Shown: positions 27,452 to 38,354, counted from the stretch's first letter. The stretch: DNA of 64,000 nt from Nitrospirota bacterium (GCA_003695915.1 RFGF01000105.1:1-64000); one strand, 5' to 3'. The notes: a model not told the origin generated them from the sequence alone. Translations and numbers: made by a program.

Positions 27452-27738
27452 TCGCATCCCCTTGCGCTGCACTCGAATCGATTTGACGGAGTCCGTGGAG
27501 CGTGTCGGTCATGGTTGCACAGCCAGGCTGCATCTGAGCGGCATGGTTGTAAAGGTGAGGAGTCGGCTTCCCTGTAACGAAGGAAGGATTGGCATAGGAT
27601 GGCCGGCCTTGCGTTTGTCTCGTAGCGCACCCCAGCCTCGATTGGTATCGAAAAAGTCGGCATGAGACACGGTGGCCTTTGGGCGCCGCGCGTTGGGCAA
27701 GGGTGTGATGACGCCCCCGGTCCTGCTCGGAAAGGCTC

Positions 27739-29727
27739 TCAAAAGAAATAATCGAAATTCTGCTCCCGTCGTGTCCAACGCCGGACCAGAAAAATGGCCG
27801 CTGGCTCTTCTTGGGGGTTCAACCGAAGATGATACGTGCCGCCGGTGACCAGATGCCGGGTGTCGGTCAACAATTCATGCAATTGATAGGTTTCGTCTTC
27901 ACGAATGCCCAACTCGTGAATGGGAATGTGGAGCGTGGCCTCGTGGGCTTCGAACGGATCGAGGTTGACCGCGATCAACAGGTTGTTCGTCCGATCCTCC
28001 GTGCTTTTGCCGTAAAACAGAATATGGTCGTTGTCGGCCTGGTAGAATCGAAGATTGGTCAGCTCTTGAAGGGCTGGATTGTCTCTCCGGATGGCATTGA
28101 GCCGCGTGATATAGTCGCGGATGTTTCCCGGTCGATCCCAATCCCAGTGCTTGATTTCATATTTTTCCGAATCCAGATATTCCTCGGTCCCCGGAACGGC
28201 ACGGTTTTCACAGAGCTCGTAGCTGCTGTAAATGCCGTAGGACGGGGAGAGTGTTCCGGCCAGGATCACTCGAAATTTAAAGGCCGGTCTGCCGCCTTGT
28301 TGGAGGATTTCCGGAAGGATGTCGGGCGTGTTCGTAAAGAAATTTGGCCTGAAATACTCCCGCATTTCACTTTGCGTCAGTTCGATCAAATAGTCGGTCA
28401 ATTCCTGCTTGAAGTTCCTCCAGGTAAAATACGTATATGACTGACTGAAGCCGGCTTTGGCGAGGACCCGCATCATCTTCGGGCGTGTAAAAGCTTCGGA
28501 TAGAAAAATCACATCAGGATGCAGGTCCTGCACCTCGCGGATCAGCCATTCCCAAAACGGCACCGGTTTGGTGTGCGGATTGTCCACGCGAAAGATTTTG
28601 ACCCCATGACCCACCCAAAACAAAATGATGCGCTTCATTTCATCCCAGATCTCCGGCCAGTCAGGGGAATAAAAGTCCAATGCATATATGTCCTCGTATT
28701 TTTTGGGGGGATTTTCGGCATATTTGATGGTGCCGTCCGGACGATGCTTGAACCAGGTAGGATGCGTTTTCACATACGGATGGTCGGGCGAGGCATTGAT
28801 GGCAAAGTCCAGCGCGATCTCTATCCCGACGGCGTTGGCGGCTTTTACCAGCCGATCGAAATCGTCGAACGTGCCTAAGGAGGGGTCGATGGCGTCGAAG
28901 CCGCCGTGCTCATTGCCGATGGCGTAAGGGCTGCCGGGATCGGTGGGCGAAGCCCTGAGCGAGTTATTCCGTCCCTTTCGGTTGGTCTTGCCGATTGGAT
29001 GAATCGGCGGAAAATACAGCACGTCGAATCCCATATCACGGACATAGGACAGCCGAGCTTCGCAGTCCTTGAACGTGCCGCTTCGATTCGGATCCGGGCT
29101 CTGCGAACGGGGAAACATTTCGTACCAGGTGCTGTATCTGGCCCGAACCCGATCCACCACTACTTCCAGTTCGCGAGCATACAGGGTCCAAGCCCACCGC
29201 TCTTCGTTCCTATGGACCAAGGGCAGCCACTGTTCGTCCAATGCCACGGCGATTCGGGCTTCCTGATCGGGCGCACCGCTCCATTGCGCCAACCAGGATT
29301 CCAGCGCCTCACGGTCGGCGCCCGTGGCTCGTTCGAGCATGGCACGGACCTGAGCCTCTCCTTCGAGCAGTTCGCTCGTCAGATCGGGGAGGACACCATG
29401 TTTTTTTCTCAGCTCTTCGCACCAGGTTTCGAATCCCCGGACGTAAGCCCCTATGGTATAGCGATAACGAATGTTACGGGTGAGGACGACGGAGCCTGCC
29501 CACCGATCGTTGTCGACATGATGCATGGGAGCCTCATGCCAGGTGGATTCATCGACCGCTTGATAGCGCAGAACCGCGCCGAGCAGATCGTGACCTTCTT
29601 TAAAAATATCGGCGGAGACGTCTAACCGATCGCCGACTTCTCGCTTGATCGGGTATCGACCGGCATCCAGTTCGGGTTCGACGTGTTCGATGATAATCGT
29701 TTGCAGTCTGTCCGGCTTCTTGGCCAT
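27739..29727 (-). CDS. glgE: Alpha-1,4-glucan:maltose-1-phosphate maltosyltransferase GlgE
   Basis: 662-residue GH13 enzyme that adds maltosyl units from maltose-1-phosphate to linear alpha-glucan. An N-terminal helical and beta-sandwich part (about 1-190) precedes the (beta/alpha)8 barrel: VLYFPPIHPIGKTNRKGRNN, IALDFAINASPDHPYV, nucleophile in GVKIFRVDNPHTKPVPFWEW, acid/base in VIFLSEAFTRPKMM. AGGAGGA precedes ATG 29727. The next gene on the strand is a TreS-maltokinase fusion, the natural source of the substrate. Together they form the GlgE pathway. Confidence 0.95.
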   Translation of the reverse strand: MAKKPDRLQTIIIEHVEPELDAGRYPIKREVGDRLDVSADIFKEGHDLLGAVLRYQAVDESTWHEAPMHHVDNDRWAGSVVLTRNIRYRYTIGAYVRGFETWCEELRKKHGVLPDLTSELLEGEAQVRAMLERATGADREALESWLAQWSGAPDQEARIAVALDEQWLPLVHRNEERWAWTLYARELEVVVDRVRARYSTWYEMFPRSQSPDPNRSGTFKDCEARLSYVRDMGFDVLYFPPIHPIGKTNRKGRNNSLRASPTDPGSPYAIGNEHGGFDAIDPSLGTFDDFDRLVKAANAVGIEIALDFAINASPDHPYVKTHPTWFKHRPDGTIKYAENPPKKYEDIYALDFYSPDWPEIWDEMKRIILFWVGHGVKIFRVDNPHTKPVPFWEWLIREVQDLHPDVIFLSEAFTRPKMMRVLAKAGFSQSYTYFTWRNFKQELTDYLIELTQSEMREYFRPNFFTNTPDILPEILQQGGRPAFKFRVILAGTLSPSYGIYSSYELCENRAVPGTEEYLDSEKYEIKHWDWDRPGNIRDYITRLNAIRRDNPALQELTNLRFYQADNDHILFYGKSTEDRTNNLLIAVNLDPFEAHEATLHIPIHELGIREDETYQLHELLTDTRHLVTGGTYHLRLNPQEEPAAIFLVRRWTRREQNFDYFF

Positions 29728-29978
29728 GGATCCTCCTCGTGTGATCACCTATGTTCGATAGAGTCGTCCGAAGCATGTCGGTCGCACTCGGTTCTCCGTC
29801 CTTTCGCATCTCGGGTGGATGCGGCTCGCTTACGGAAAGTGGGGATTAGGCATGTTCGATGGCATGATGGGCGATCTGATCGCACTCGGGCTCTGAATGT
29901 GCCATGTCATGTCTCGGCACCGTTCACAGACCCCATTGCGTATTCCCAAAAGCCAGCATGATCGCGGAATTCTGAGCA

Positions 29979-32900
29979 TCACGAACTCGCCGCAAATTGG
30001 GGTTCCGGAGTTGCCAAAATTTGCACAATGCCGTTCAGCGGAATGCCTGCCCAGTCCGGCCGATTGTTGAGTTCATAGCCCAATTCGTAGATGGCTTTTT
30101 GAATGACATAGGCATCCAGTAACACGCGCAAATCATCCGGTTCTTCGGGGAGGATCTGAGCCGGCTCGACGACCGCGAGATACGCTTTCAAAAAGCTCAC
30201 GCTCACCCAGGTTTGCCAGAATTTGGCCCACGGTTCGAGCACGGGAAAATCTTCCGGTCGAATCCCGCCAAGATGACGGATGATGCTGGAATACGCCGCA
30301 TAATGGAAGGAACGCAACATGCCGGCGACATCCCGTAAAGGCGATTCCTTCAGCCGCCGAACACTCAACGGCCTGGCTGGCTCCCCTTCGAAATCGATGA
30401 TGATGAAATCTTTTCCCGTATAGAGCACCTGTCCCAAATGATAATCTCCGTGGATGCGGATGCGTTTCGCTTTGATTTTCCGCATGCGAATGGGCTGGAA
30501 TCGCTTGCGGAGATCGGCTTCGCGTTCCAAAAGCTGCTGGGCCGAGAGCTTGGCGGCATCCGGCAGGTTGGCTATCTGCTGACGAAGCAACGGCAGATTC
30601 TGGTTGGCCAGCCCGACCATGCTTTGATACAGGCTTCGGCGATAGAAATCCGTAAACGGTTCGGGCGCGAAATCAGGCTGTTCGGAATCCGACGCCAACG
30701 TAACATGCAGTTCACCCGTGCGTTGCCCGAGGAGTTCGGCTTCTTCCAGATAATGCCCGATGAACTCGCGTGCCTCCGAAGGAACGGGATGGGTAACCAG
30801 CGTCAAAATGGGATCGCGCGGAATCGCGGAGGCGCCGAGCGCGGTGGGTTGGGCCGAGGCTCGTTCATAGTATTGCGTCAGTTCGTCCAGGGTGTACTGC
30901 CACGCATCGCCCTCGTTGTCGACATACGGCTGCAGGATGCCGATGGTCATCGTCTCGCCATTCTTTTGATATTCGAGCATGCCGGCCACCGGCACCGAAT
31001 GGGGAAAACCTTTGGCCGTGAGAAAGCGGCCGATTTCCAGATCGGGATTGATCCCGACTTCCACCTTGCGGAAGAGCTTGAGTATGAAGGCCCTGCCGTA
31101 CATGACCGAGGTGTTGCTCTGTTCGCCCCGGAGAATCGTGGGAACGAGGTGGGGCCGTTCCATGATGAGCTGGCGGCGAAACTCCCGTAAGGAGGAGGCC
31201 AGAAACGTACCGTGCGGACCGCGAACGCGCCGATTTCTAATCATGCTGTCGAGCAGATATTGGAGGAAAATCGGCGTCCAGATTGCGTCGCAGAGGAGCC
31301 CCAGGTGTTCTTCACCCTTCTGCTTGTATTTCACTTCGGCGATCAAAGCCGGAGTGTCCGCCAAGGGTTGGGCTTCTTCGATGGTGAGATACCGAAACGG
31401 CAGGAAATAGGTTTCGGGTTCGCCTTCCGTGTATTCCACGGTGATCCAAGACAACACCACGATCGGGTCTTCTTGAGGCACCGGGAGAGCATCGGCGATC
31501 GTGACCTGTTGAAGGATGCGCGCCTTGCCTCCGAACCATCGACGGGCTTTGATGTACGCCGGGAGAATGGCTTCCAACCGGCTTTTTTCGCGACGGAGGA
31601 TCAGCGAGGACCAATCCCTGGTAATCGTGAGCGCGGGAAGCTCGGTCAACGAGACAGGACGTTCCTCGCCCAGCGGACTGACCGGCGCTTCCAACTGAAA
31701 CCAATAAAAAGTATGGCCGCTCAACGTCAGAAAATACGGCAACTCGCCGATGGGCGGAAAGCGAATGTGGCCGAAGATGGAGCGAGGGACCATGCCTTTG
31801 AATTGAGCTAGATCCAATTCCACGCATTGGGGATAGCGGGAGAGATTGGCCGCGACCAGCACGATTTCATCCTCGTACCGGCGCAGATAGACGAGCACTT
31901 TGCGATTGGACGGATGAAGAAACTCGAGTGTGCCCCGTCCGAAGACCTTGAATTGTTTGCGCAGCGAAATCATGCGCTTCATCCACCAGAGGAGCGATTG
32001 GGGATTGTTTTGCTGCAGTTCGACGTTGATGGCCTCATAATGATATTCAGGATCGATAATGACCGGCAGATATAGCTTTTGGGGATTGGCCCGGGAAAAT
32101 CCGGCATTGCGGTCGCCGCTCCATTGCATGGGCGTACGGACTCCATTGCGGTCGCCGAGGTAATAATTGTCGCCCATGCCGATTTCCTCCCCGTAATAAA
32201 TGATGGGGGTTCCCGGCATGGAAAAGAGCAGGCTGTTGATGAGCTTGATTTTGTTGTAGTCATTGCCCAGCAGCGGGGCCAGCCGACGTCGAATGCCGAG
32301 ATTGATTCGGGCCTGGCGATCGCGGGCGAAGACCCGATACATGTAATCGCGCTCTTCATCGGTCACCATTTCCAGCGTCAATTCATCGTGATTGCGCAGG
32401 AACAAGGCCCATTGACACGTTTCAGGGATCGGCGGCGTTTGACTCAAAATATCGATAATCGGGAACCGATCTTCCATTTGAATGGCCATGAACATCCGCG
32501 GCATCAACGGAAAATGGTAGTTCATGTGGCATTCATCCCCGTTCCCAAAGTAGGCCGCGGCATCCTCCGGCCATTGATTCGCTTCCGCCAAGAGCATGCG
32601 ATTGCGATATTTGTCATCCACGTACTGCCGGAGCTTTTTGAGGAAGGCATGGGTTTCCGGTAGATTCTCGCAATTGGTGCCTTCCCGTTCGAACAGGTAC
32701 GGCACGGCATCGAGACGCAAGCCGTCTACGCCCATCGACAACCAGAAGTCGAGCACCTCGAAGACAGCCTGTTGGACATCAGGGTTGTCGTAGTTCAGGT
32801 CCGGTTGATGGGAGAAAAAGCGATGCCAGTAATACGCTTTGGCGACCGGATCCCATGTCCAATTGGAATGTTCCGTGTCTTTGAAAATAATGCGGGCGTC

Positions 32901-33338
32901 CTTGTATTCTTCCCCGGTTTTGCTCCAGACGTAAAAGTTTCGCCATTTGCTGTCCGGTGGCGAGGTCCGCGCCCGTTGAAACCAGGGATGCTGATCCGAG
33001 GTATGATTGACGACCAATTCAGTGATAACGCGCAGTCCTCGCCGATGCGCTTCCCGAATGAACATTTGGACGTCGCGACGCGTGCCGTACGACGGATGGA
33101 CATTGGTATAATCGGAAATGTCGTACCCGTCGTCGCGCAGCGGCGAGGCGCAAAACGGCAGCAACCAGATAGCGGTGACGCCGAGGTCTTGGAGATAATC
33201 CAATTTCTGTGTGAGGCCGCGAAAATCGCCGACCCCGTCGTTGTTGCTATCGAAGAAGGCCCGGACATGGACCTCGTAAAGAATGGCGTCTTTGTACCAC
33301 AGCGGATCGTTTTCGAGGGTGTCCAAGAGTTTATCCAA
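29979..33338 (-). CDS. treS: Trehalose synthase / maltokinase fusion (TreS-Mak)
   Basis: 1119-residue fusion. The N-terminal GH13 part (about 1-550) interconverts trehalose and maltose: DPLWYKDAILYEVHVRAF, VDGLRLDAVPYLFEREG with the nucleophile Asp, MLLAEANQWPED with the acid/base Glu, and LFLRNHDELTLE. The C-terminal part (about 600-1110) is a maltokinase (Pep2/Mak) that phosphorylates maltose: ARRWFGGKAR, SVMYGRAFILKLFRK, IRIHGDYHLGQVLY and IIIDFEGEPARP. The start is a TTG with AAGGAG 9 bases upstream; no better ATG exists. The 250 bases to glgE hold no feature. Output is maltose-1-phosphate for GlgE. Confidence 0.95.
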   Translation of the reverse strand: MDKLLDTLENDPLWYKDAILYEVHVRAFFDSNNDGVGDFRGLTQKLDYLQDLGVTAIWLLPFCASPLRDDGYDISDYTNVHPSYGTRRDVQMFIREAHRRGLRVITELVVNHTSDQHPWFQRARTSPPDSKWRNFYVWSKTGEEYKDARIIFKDTEHSNWTWDPVAKAYYWHRFFSHQPDLNYDNPDVQQAVFEVLDFWLSMGVDGLRLDAVPYLFEREGTNCENLPETHAFLKKLRQYVDDKYRNRMLLAEANQWPEDAAAYFGNGDECHMNYHFPLMPRMFMAIQMEDRFPIIDILSQTPPIPETCQWALFLRNHDELTLEMVTDEERDYMYRVFARDRQARINLGIRRRLAPLLGNDYNKIKLINSLLFSMPGTPIIYYGEEIGMGDNYYLGDRNGVRTPMQWSGDRNAGFSRANPQKLYLPVIIDPEYHYEAINVELQQNNPQSLLWWMKRMISLRKQFKVFGRGTLEFLHPSNRKVLVYLRRYEDEIVLVAANLSRYPQCVELDLAQFKGMVPRSIFGHIRFPPIGELPYFLTLSGHTFYWFQLEAPVSPLGEERPVSLTELPALTITRDWSSLILRREKSRLEAILPAYIKARRWFGGKARILQQVTIADALPVPQEDPIVVLSWITVEYTEGEPETYFLPFRYLTIEEAQPLADTPALIAEVKYKQKGEEHLGLLCDAIWTPIFLQYLLDSMIRNRRVRGPHGTFLASSLREFRRQLIMERPHLVPTILRGEQSNTSVMYGRAFILKLFRKVEVGINPDLEIGRFLTAKGFPHSVPVAGMLEYQKNGETMTIGILQPYVDNEGDAWQYTLDELTQYYERASAQPTALGASAIPRDPILTLVTHPVPSEAREFIGHYLEEAELLGQRTGELHVTLASDSEQPDFAPEPFTDFYRRSLYQSMVGLANQNLPLLRQQIANLPDAAKLSAQQLLEREADLRKRFQPIRMRKIKAKRIRIHGDYHLGQVLYTGKDFIIIDFEGEPARPLSVRRLKESPLRDVAGMLRSFHYAAYSSIIRHLGGIRPEDFPVLEPWAKFWQTWVSVSFLKAYLAVVEPAQILPEEPDDLRVLLDAYVIQKAIYELGYELNNRPDWAGIPLNGIVQILATPEPQFAASS

Positions 33339-33465
33339 TGAAGCTCACTCCTTTGCCAAGATGGTTCTGGTCATATTCCACCATCGCATTTGACGCGAGT
33401 GCACATCGCCCGCCGAGCCGAAGCCCGGTGAGGTTGACGTCGTCTCCAGAGAGTCGCGATGGGCC

Positions 33466-34974
33466 TCATTTGCGGGATTTAGATGGAAATCGCTGTAATT
33501 CTCGATCTTTTTGTGCCAGCGTCTTCGAAACGAGCGTATACGCGACATAATACTTATGAATATTGGCGACGTAGCGCACGGGTTCGGAACCGATATATCG
33601 CAGGGCCGCCTGCTCGACATGGTAAAACCATTTATTTGGATTCAGTCCCATTTTGGGAGCTTTGCGACGGACACGCTGAATCTTGTTGGGGCCTGCGTTA
33701 TAGGCCGCAAACGAAAAATTCAGCCGCTCGGTCGGGGTCAGTTCCGGCGATGAAAAATAGGTGTCCCGAAGATGGGCCAAATATTTGACGCCGGCATGGA
33801 TGTTCTGTTCGATATGATGAATGTTGGGAATATTGATCGGGGGATTAGCGGCAGTCTCCGGAAGAATTTGCATAAGACCTACGGCTCCGCGCGGACTCTT
33901 GCGATTCGGATCCAGACCCGATTCTTGATAGGCCTGGGCTGCCAGGGCCAGCCAGTCGAACCCGTACCGCTGTCCGTATTTTTTAAAGTAGGCCATGAAT
34001 CTGTCCAATTTGCGGCGTTCCTGTTCTTCCAGAGGATTCGTGATCCATTTGCGGTTTTGATAATACCGTTTGAACAGCACATTGCCGATCAGGGTGCCTT
34101 TTTTGTGCTTGGCGATGAAACGGTTCAATGCCTGTAAGAGCTCGGGATTCGTTTTTCGCACAGCCCAGGCGATTTGCCCGCCTTTGTGGATGACCAGATC
34201 CTTGCGGACGACGAGCTGGCGGTGCACACCGGACCAGAGTTCGGCCAGATGTTGATCCGCCACCATGTAGGGAATCACTCCGGCATTGGTCAGTTCCAGA
34301 AGGTCCTCCGTGGCGAGATAGTCGCTTGCAGGGACGTGGCGGATAGGCGACAGACCACGTCGGCGGAAAGTGGCATTGATCGTGTCGAGATGCTCCCCAT
34401 AACTTCCCCCGGCAATGTGGTACACCGTGCGCCCGGCCAAATCGTCCAACTTGGTGACGGGTGAAGCCTTTTTGTAGGTCACCAGAATTTCGTTGACGTT
34501 GGGAATATAGGGTCGCGTGAACGCGACCACTTTTTGCCGTTCCGGGGTGATGGTCAATCCGGCTGCCGCAATATCGCCAGACCCGTCGATCAGTCGGGGA
34601 AGCAGCTCCTCGAAAGGCGTCGGAATGAAAATGATTCTGGTCTTGAGATGTTTCCGAGAGACGCCTTTGTTCACAAATTTTCCGAATTGTTGCAACAACT
34701 CGTACTCGAATCCGTGCGGCTGGCCTTTCACGATAAAAAAATTGGTTTTGCTGTAGCTCACCAAGACCCGAATCATGTGGCGCCGCTTCATCTCGGCCAG
34801 ATCGCCGGTAAACGGCTTGGTATGAGGCAGATCCTGTAACAGCGGATCTTCGGCGCCGTATGCGGGAAGTCCGCTCATCAGGCCGATCATCGTTAGCCAT
34901 AGGATACTGGCGAACGCTACCGTTCGCCCGATGCATTGAAACAGCCATCTCGGATCCTTCTGCTTTTCCATCAT
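33466..34974 (-). CDS. mltF: Membrane-bound lytic transglycosylase F (MltF-like)
   Basis: 502-residue envelope enzyme. A hydrophobic N-terminus (about 17-38) targets export; residues 65-300 are a periplasmic-binding-protein type-3 domain (IRVLVSYSKTNFFIVKGQPHGFEYELL, DIAAAGLTITPERQKVVAFTRPY); residues 335-460 are an SLT domain with the catalytic glutamate in AAQAYQESGLDPNRKSPRG, then GLMQILPETA and FAAYNAGPNKI. This two-domain layout is diagnostic of MltF, which cleaves peptidoglycan to 1,6-anhydro products. No lipobox is clear. Confidence 0.92.
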   Translation of the reverse strand: MMEKQKDPRWLFQCIGRTVAFASILWLTMIGLMSGLPAYGAEDPLLQDLPHTKPFTGDLAEMKRRHMIRVLVSYSKTNFFIVKGQPHGFEYELLQQFGKFVNKGVSRKHLKTRIIFIPTPFEELLPRLIDGSGDIAAAGLTITPERQKVVAFTRPYIPNVNEILVTYKKASPVTKLDDLAGRTVYHIAGGSYGEHLDTINATFRRRGLSPIRHVPASDYLATEDLLELTNAGVIPYMVADQHLAELWSGVHRQLVVRKDLVIHKGGQIAWAVRKTNPELLQALNRFIAKHKKGTLIGNVLFKRYYQNRKWITNPLEEQERRKLDRFMAYFKKYGQRYGFDWLALAAQAYQESGLDPNRKSPRGAVGLMQILPETAANPPINIPNIHHIEQNIHAGVKYLAHLRDTYFSSPELTPTERLNFSFAAYNAGPNKIQRVRRKAPKMGLNPNKWFYHVEQAALRYIGSEPVRYVANIHKYYVAYTLVSKTLAQKDRELQRFPSKSRK

Positions 34975-35185
34975 AATCTCTCAAAGAGGGTGGGCCATGT
35001 GTGCATGAAGAATGGCCACGAGTTGCATGAACATGCGCCTCGTCACCATATCATGATTGCCGATACTCTGCGCAATATCGGTTTCTCCTACAGAGCAAGA
35101 ATTCGGCCTTGCCCCTGCATGCGATCGCATCATCGTGAATGCTCGTTGATCGTCGCTTCATTGGGCCATGTTCATTATGAGATGA

Positions 35186-38100
35186 CTAGGGCTGCCCAGC
35201 AGATGCAGGTTGATCGTGCTGCGGCGAGTCGAGGAGCTGTTCTCGAGGAATGATGTTCATCAGAAGATCTAACGGCAGCGTGACGATCGATGCAAGGCCT
35301 TCCGTGATCGACTGCAGAGGAAGATAGCGAACATCGGGCTCTGCAATCGGACCCTTGACCTCGAACAGGGCTGTCGCCAATCCCTTGCGCTCGCCACGAA
35401 AGAGCGTGCCGAACAGCGGCAGCTGTTTGAGCAGATTCGTGTACGCGCCAAAGGGGCTGACGGCGACAATACCGTTCACCTGCCGACTCGGCACATCGAA
35501 CGTCCCTGCAGCGGTGGCATGCAGGACTGGGCTTTTCAGGATGACATCGCGCGTTTCGAGCACGCCGTCGGTGAGCGACCAGGTGGCGGTCAGGCTCTCG
35601 AACGGCATGCCATCGGAGAGCACGTCGACCTTTCCTGCTAGGACGTGCGGAAGATTTAAGATGCCGAGGACCTTGGTGATCAGAGGAACATGAAAGATCC
35701 GGCCCTGCGTGACTTGAAGTCCACCCTGGCCGGCGAGCGAGCGCATAACCGGCGATCCATTCTGGAATGGTATGCCGAGGGATCCATGCATCGTGACGAG
35801 TCCGGTCAAGGGCGGCTCTGGGGCCTCGGCAAGCGCAAACAGGGCGGTCGCCGGAAGGTCCGTCATTCGCAGACGAAGATCGATATGACGCTCCGTCTGC
35901 ATCCAATTGAGGGACAGTTCGTAGGGGGATTGGAATTCGTCGGGAGCCGTAGAAGCGGGAATACCGCGCAGTCCGATAAATCCATGAATGTCCCAAGCGG
36001 TCCATTCCTTTCCCTGTCCGGTGATGAACAGATTCAAGTCGAGAATATCGGGAGTGAATGCCGGATGTCCGAGGACGAGACCCTCCGGCACAATATGTGC
36101 CGATTCGGTAGGAGTTCGAACGGTCAGCGTCAGGGTCAACGGATCCTGAAGGGACATCCGGCCATCTGCTTCGATCTGGAAGGGGGGAATCTCGAGGATG
36201 CCCTGGTGAAGAGCGAGTGCTCCGTCTTGGTATCGGGCATCCGGAATCGTGAGCCAGGCGGGAACGCCGGCCGGTTTCTCGAGTAGGCCTTCGATCTGGA
36301 CGGCGAGCGCCGAGAGATCGACACGTCCTTCGATCGTGGGCGCAGCGAGCGGACCGGTGACCGAGGCCGCCCATTCCATCGGGCCATAGAAGAGCCCGTC
36401 TTTCCCGACCCGCTCGGCCCACAGCGCTTCCAGCGTTTCTGCAGTCAAGACGCCGCGGAGCGCGGACGTTTCGACGAATACATGATCGTCTAAGCGAAGT
36501 GTGCCCGATACGTCAACGGTGCTGTCGCCGATCCAGCCAGCCACGTCGTGGATCAGGATCCGCGGTCCATCGGCTTGGAGATGTCCGGAGCGTGCGCCAA
36601 ACGGGACGTCGATGTCCTGGAGGCGAACTTTCAGGTCCTCCACGGTCAGATCCCATTTGGGGAGCGCGAGCGCCTGCGGATCGTTCATCGGACCGGTCAG
36701 CTCGAATTCAACGTGAAACTGTCCGTCGGCTGTGTCGACGGTCTTCACCACTGACTGGATTGCCGTTGGGACCGGCACAGTCTTCAGAGTCTTGACGACG
36801 TCCTCGGCCGCGAGTCGAGAACGAGCGGTCATGGCGAGATGCGGAGCATCGGCTTGCAGCTTCAGGAGGGCATGGTCCGTTTCGAGATGGGATTGGCCAT
36901 ACCGTGCCTCCAGGTGTTCGATAAGGAGGTGTTGAGAATCGAAACGCACGGATCCCTGGATGTCGGCAAGCACCGGGAGTTCCGGATCGATCACGAACGA
37001 GCCATCTCGCAGTCGAAGGAAGCCTTGGAACATGTGCTGCTCTGGATCGGACAATAACCCCGACCATGTCACATCCACACGCTCTAATTCTCCATCGAAC
37101 GGATGCTGGGCCAGAATATGTTGCACCTCTGAGCTCCACACGGTGTCGGGGATCAGGGCGCGGAGTTGCTGGATTCGACAGGGCATGAGCGAGATCGTCG
37201 CCAACATTCCGGGATCGGTCGTCATGATGCCATCGAGATGGCCCTTGCCGGTCAATGCGATGTCGTTGATTTGGCCAGTGATATCGGAGAACGCGAGCAT
37301 GAGCCCCGACGGTCCCGGCACCAGGTCCAGGCTTGAGCGGAGCGTGGCCATGGCATGCCAGGTGGGAGGAAGGGGCATGGAAGCAAGACTTTTCAGGACC
37401 GCGGAGAGATCGAGATGGGTGGTTCGGATTTCGCCGTGAAATTGAAGTGCCGACACCTTGTTCCCCTCGCCTTCAACGGCGGATTCCCCATTGTGAACCG
37501 AGCGCTCGTTCAGATGACCTCGCAATGCCAATGCGCCTTCCGATCGCGGCGTAATCAGTCGAGCCGATACTCGCAGATCATAGGTCCAGGGCGATGGTCC
37601 AAAATGCTGCAGGTCCAGGGCGATGTCGGAGATGCTCAGGCGCTCGTGCTCACCGGGCCAGGCTTCGTCTTCCAACATCACGGTTCCGTTTTCCATGCGG
37701 AGTCTGCGGATACCGCTAACAGCGTACACATTGGCACCGCCGGACGGTGCTTCGCCGAGGCTCAGCGGAAGCATCCATGCCCCTTGCGCATTGCGTCGCA
37801 AGGTCACGGATGGGTGATCGACAGCGATACTGTCCATGATGAGTTCTCCGCGCAACAGCGATGCCAGGTCGATGCGTCCATCGAAATCGAGAATTCGGAT
37901 TACAGGGGCTTCGGTCGAAGGATCATGAATCGTCAGATGCTGCACATGGATGGATGGGGCAGGCAGGATCTGAATCGTCAGTCGCGCTAGGGTGACAGGT
38001 GCCGACAAGGTCTCGCTGGCGACCGTCATGACGAGATCCTTGACGAGCCCGCTGTCGGCGAAGAGGGTCAGGGACCATGTCATGCCCAGGAGGAGCACTA

Positions 38101-38203
38101 CCAGTCCTACCAAAATCCACACAAGGATGCGTGCGCCAGTGTTCACCCGCATTGCCGACTTCGGGAAAAGAGGAAGCAGAGCATAAATGCGTGGCTGCGA
38201 CAT
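35186..38203 (-). CDS. Giant AsmA/YhdP-like envelope protein
   Basis: 1005-residue protein with one N-terminal transmembrane helix (ILVWILVGLVVLLLGMTWSL, about 26-45) and a long, repetitive beta-rich periplasmic region, typical of the AsmA superfamily that bridges inner and outer membrane and moves phospholipids. The start of the periplasmic part (PVTLARLTIQILPAPSIHVQHLTI) and the C-terminal GIVAVSPFGAYTNLLKQLPLFGTLF block match AsmA/DUF3971 patterns. The 210 bases between this and mltF show nothing. Ribosome site is weak. Confidence 0.82.
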   Translation of the reverse strand: MSQPRIYALLPLFPKSAMRVNTGARILVWILVGLVVLLLGMTWSLTLFADSGLVKDLVMTVASETLSAPVTLARLTIQILPAPSIHVQHLTIHDPSTEAPVIRILDFDGRIDLASLLRGELIMDSIAVDHPSVTLRRNAQGAWMLPLSLGEAPSGGANVYAVSGIRRLRMENGTVMLEDEAWPGEHERLSISDIALDLQHFGPSPWTYDLRVSARLITPRSEGALALRGHLNERSVHNGESAVEGEGNKVSALQFHGEIRTTHLDLSAVLKSLASMPLPPTWHAMATLRSSLDLVPGPSGLMLAFSDITGQINDIALTGKGHLDGIMTTDPGMLATISLMPCRIQQLRALIPDTVWSSEVQHILAQHPFDGELERVDVTWSGLLSDPEQHMFQGFLRLRDGSFVIDPELPVLADIQGSVRFDSQHLLIEHLEARYGQSHLETDHALLKLQADAPHLAMTARSRLAAEDVVKTLKTVPVPTAIQSVVKTVDTADGQFHVEFELTGPMNDPQALALPKWDLTVEDLKVRLQDIDVPFGARSGHLQADGPRILIHDVAGWIGDSTVDVSGTLRLDDHVFVETSALRGVLTAETLEALWAERVGKDGLFYGPMEWAASVTGPLAAPTIEGRVDLSALAVQIEGLLEKPAGVPAWLTIPDARYQDGALALHQGILEIPPFQIEADGRMSLQDPLTLTLTVRTPTESAHIVPEGLVLGHPAFTPDILDLNLFITGQGKEWTAWDIHGFIGLRGIPASTAPDEFQSPYELSLNWMQTERHIDLRLRMTDLPATALFALAEAPEPPLTGLVTMHGSLGIPFQNGSPVMRSLAGQGGLQVTQGRIFHVPLITKVLGILNLPHVLAGKVDVLSDGMPFESLTATWSLTDGVLETRDVILKSPVLHATAAGTFDVPSRQVNGIVAVSPFGAYTNLLKQLPLFGTLFRGERKGLATALFEVKGPIAEPDVRYLPLQSITEGLASIVTLPLDLLMNIIPREQLLDSPQHDQPASAGQP

Positions 38204-38354
38204 GTGGGCGGTTGATTCCCGTTCCTACGCGATGGCGCACAATGACCGCTGATCGTGGGTGCTTGACCGGTGCGGTCCTGAATGAGGTGTGACGGATACA
38301 TGGCTCGAGGTCGAAGGCTCTCGGCATGTGGCACAACGGCGTCGGTCCTCCTTG

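Noticed and set aside
33983-34984. 333-codon minus-strand frame in the MltF-like gene
   Set aside because: Overlaps the well-supported MltF-like gene in another frame and shows no domain.
35175-36422. 415-codon minus-strand frame in the AsmA-like region
   Set aside because: It lies wholly inside the AsmA-like gene in another frame and its Arg/Ser-rich translation is not protein-like.
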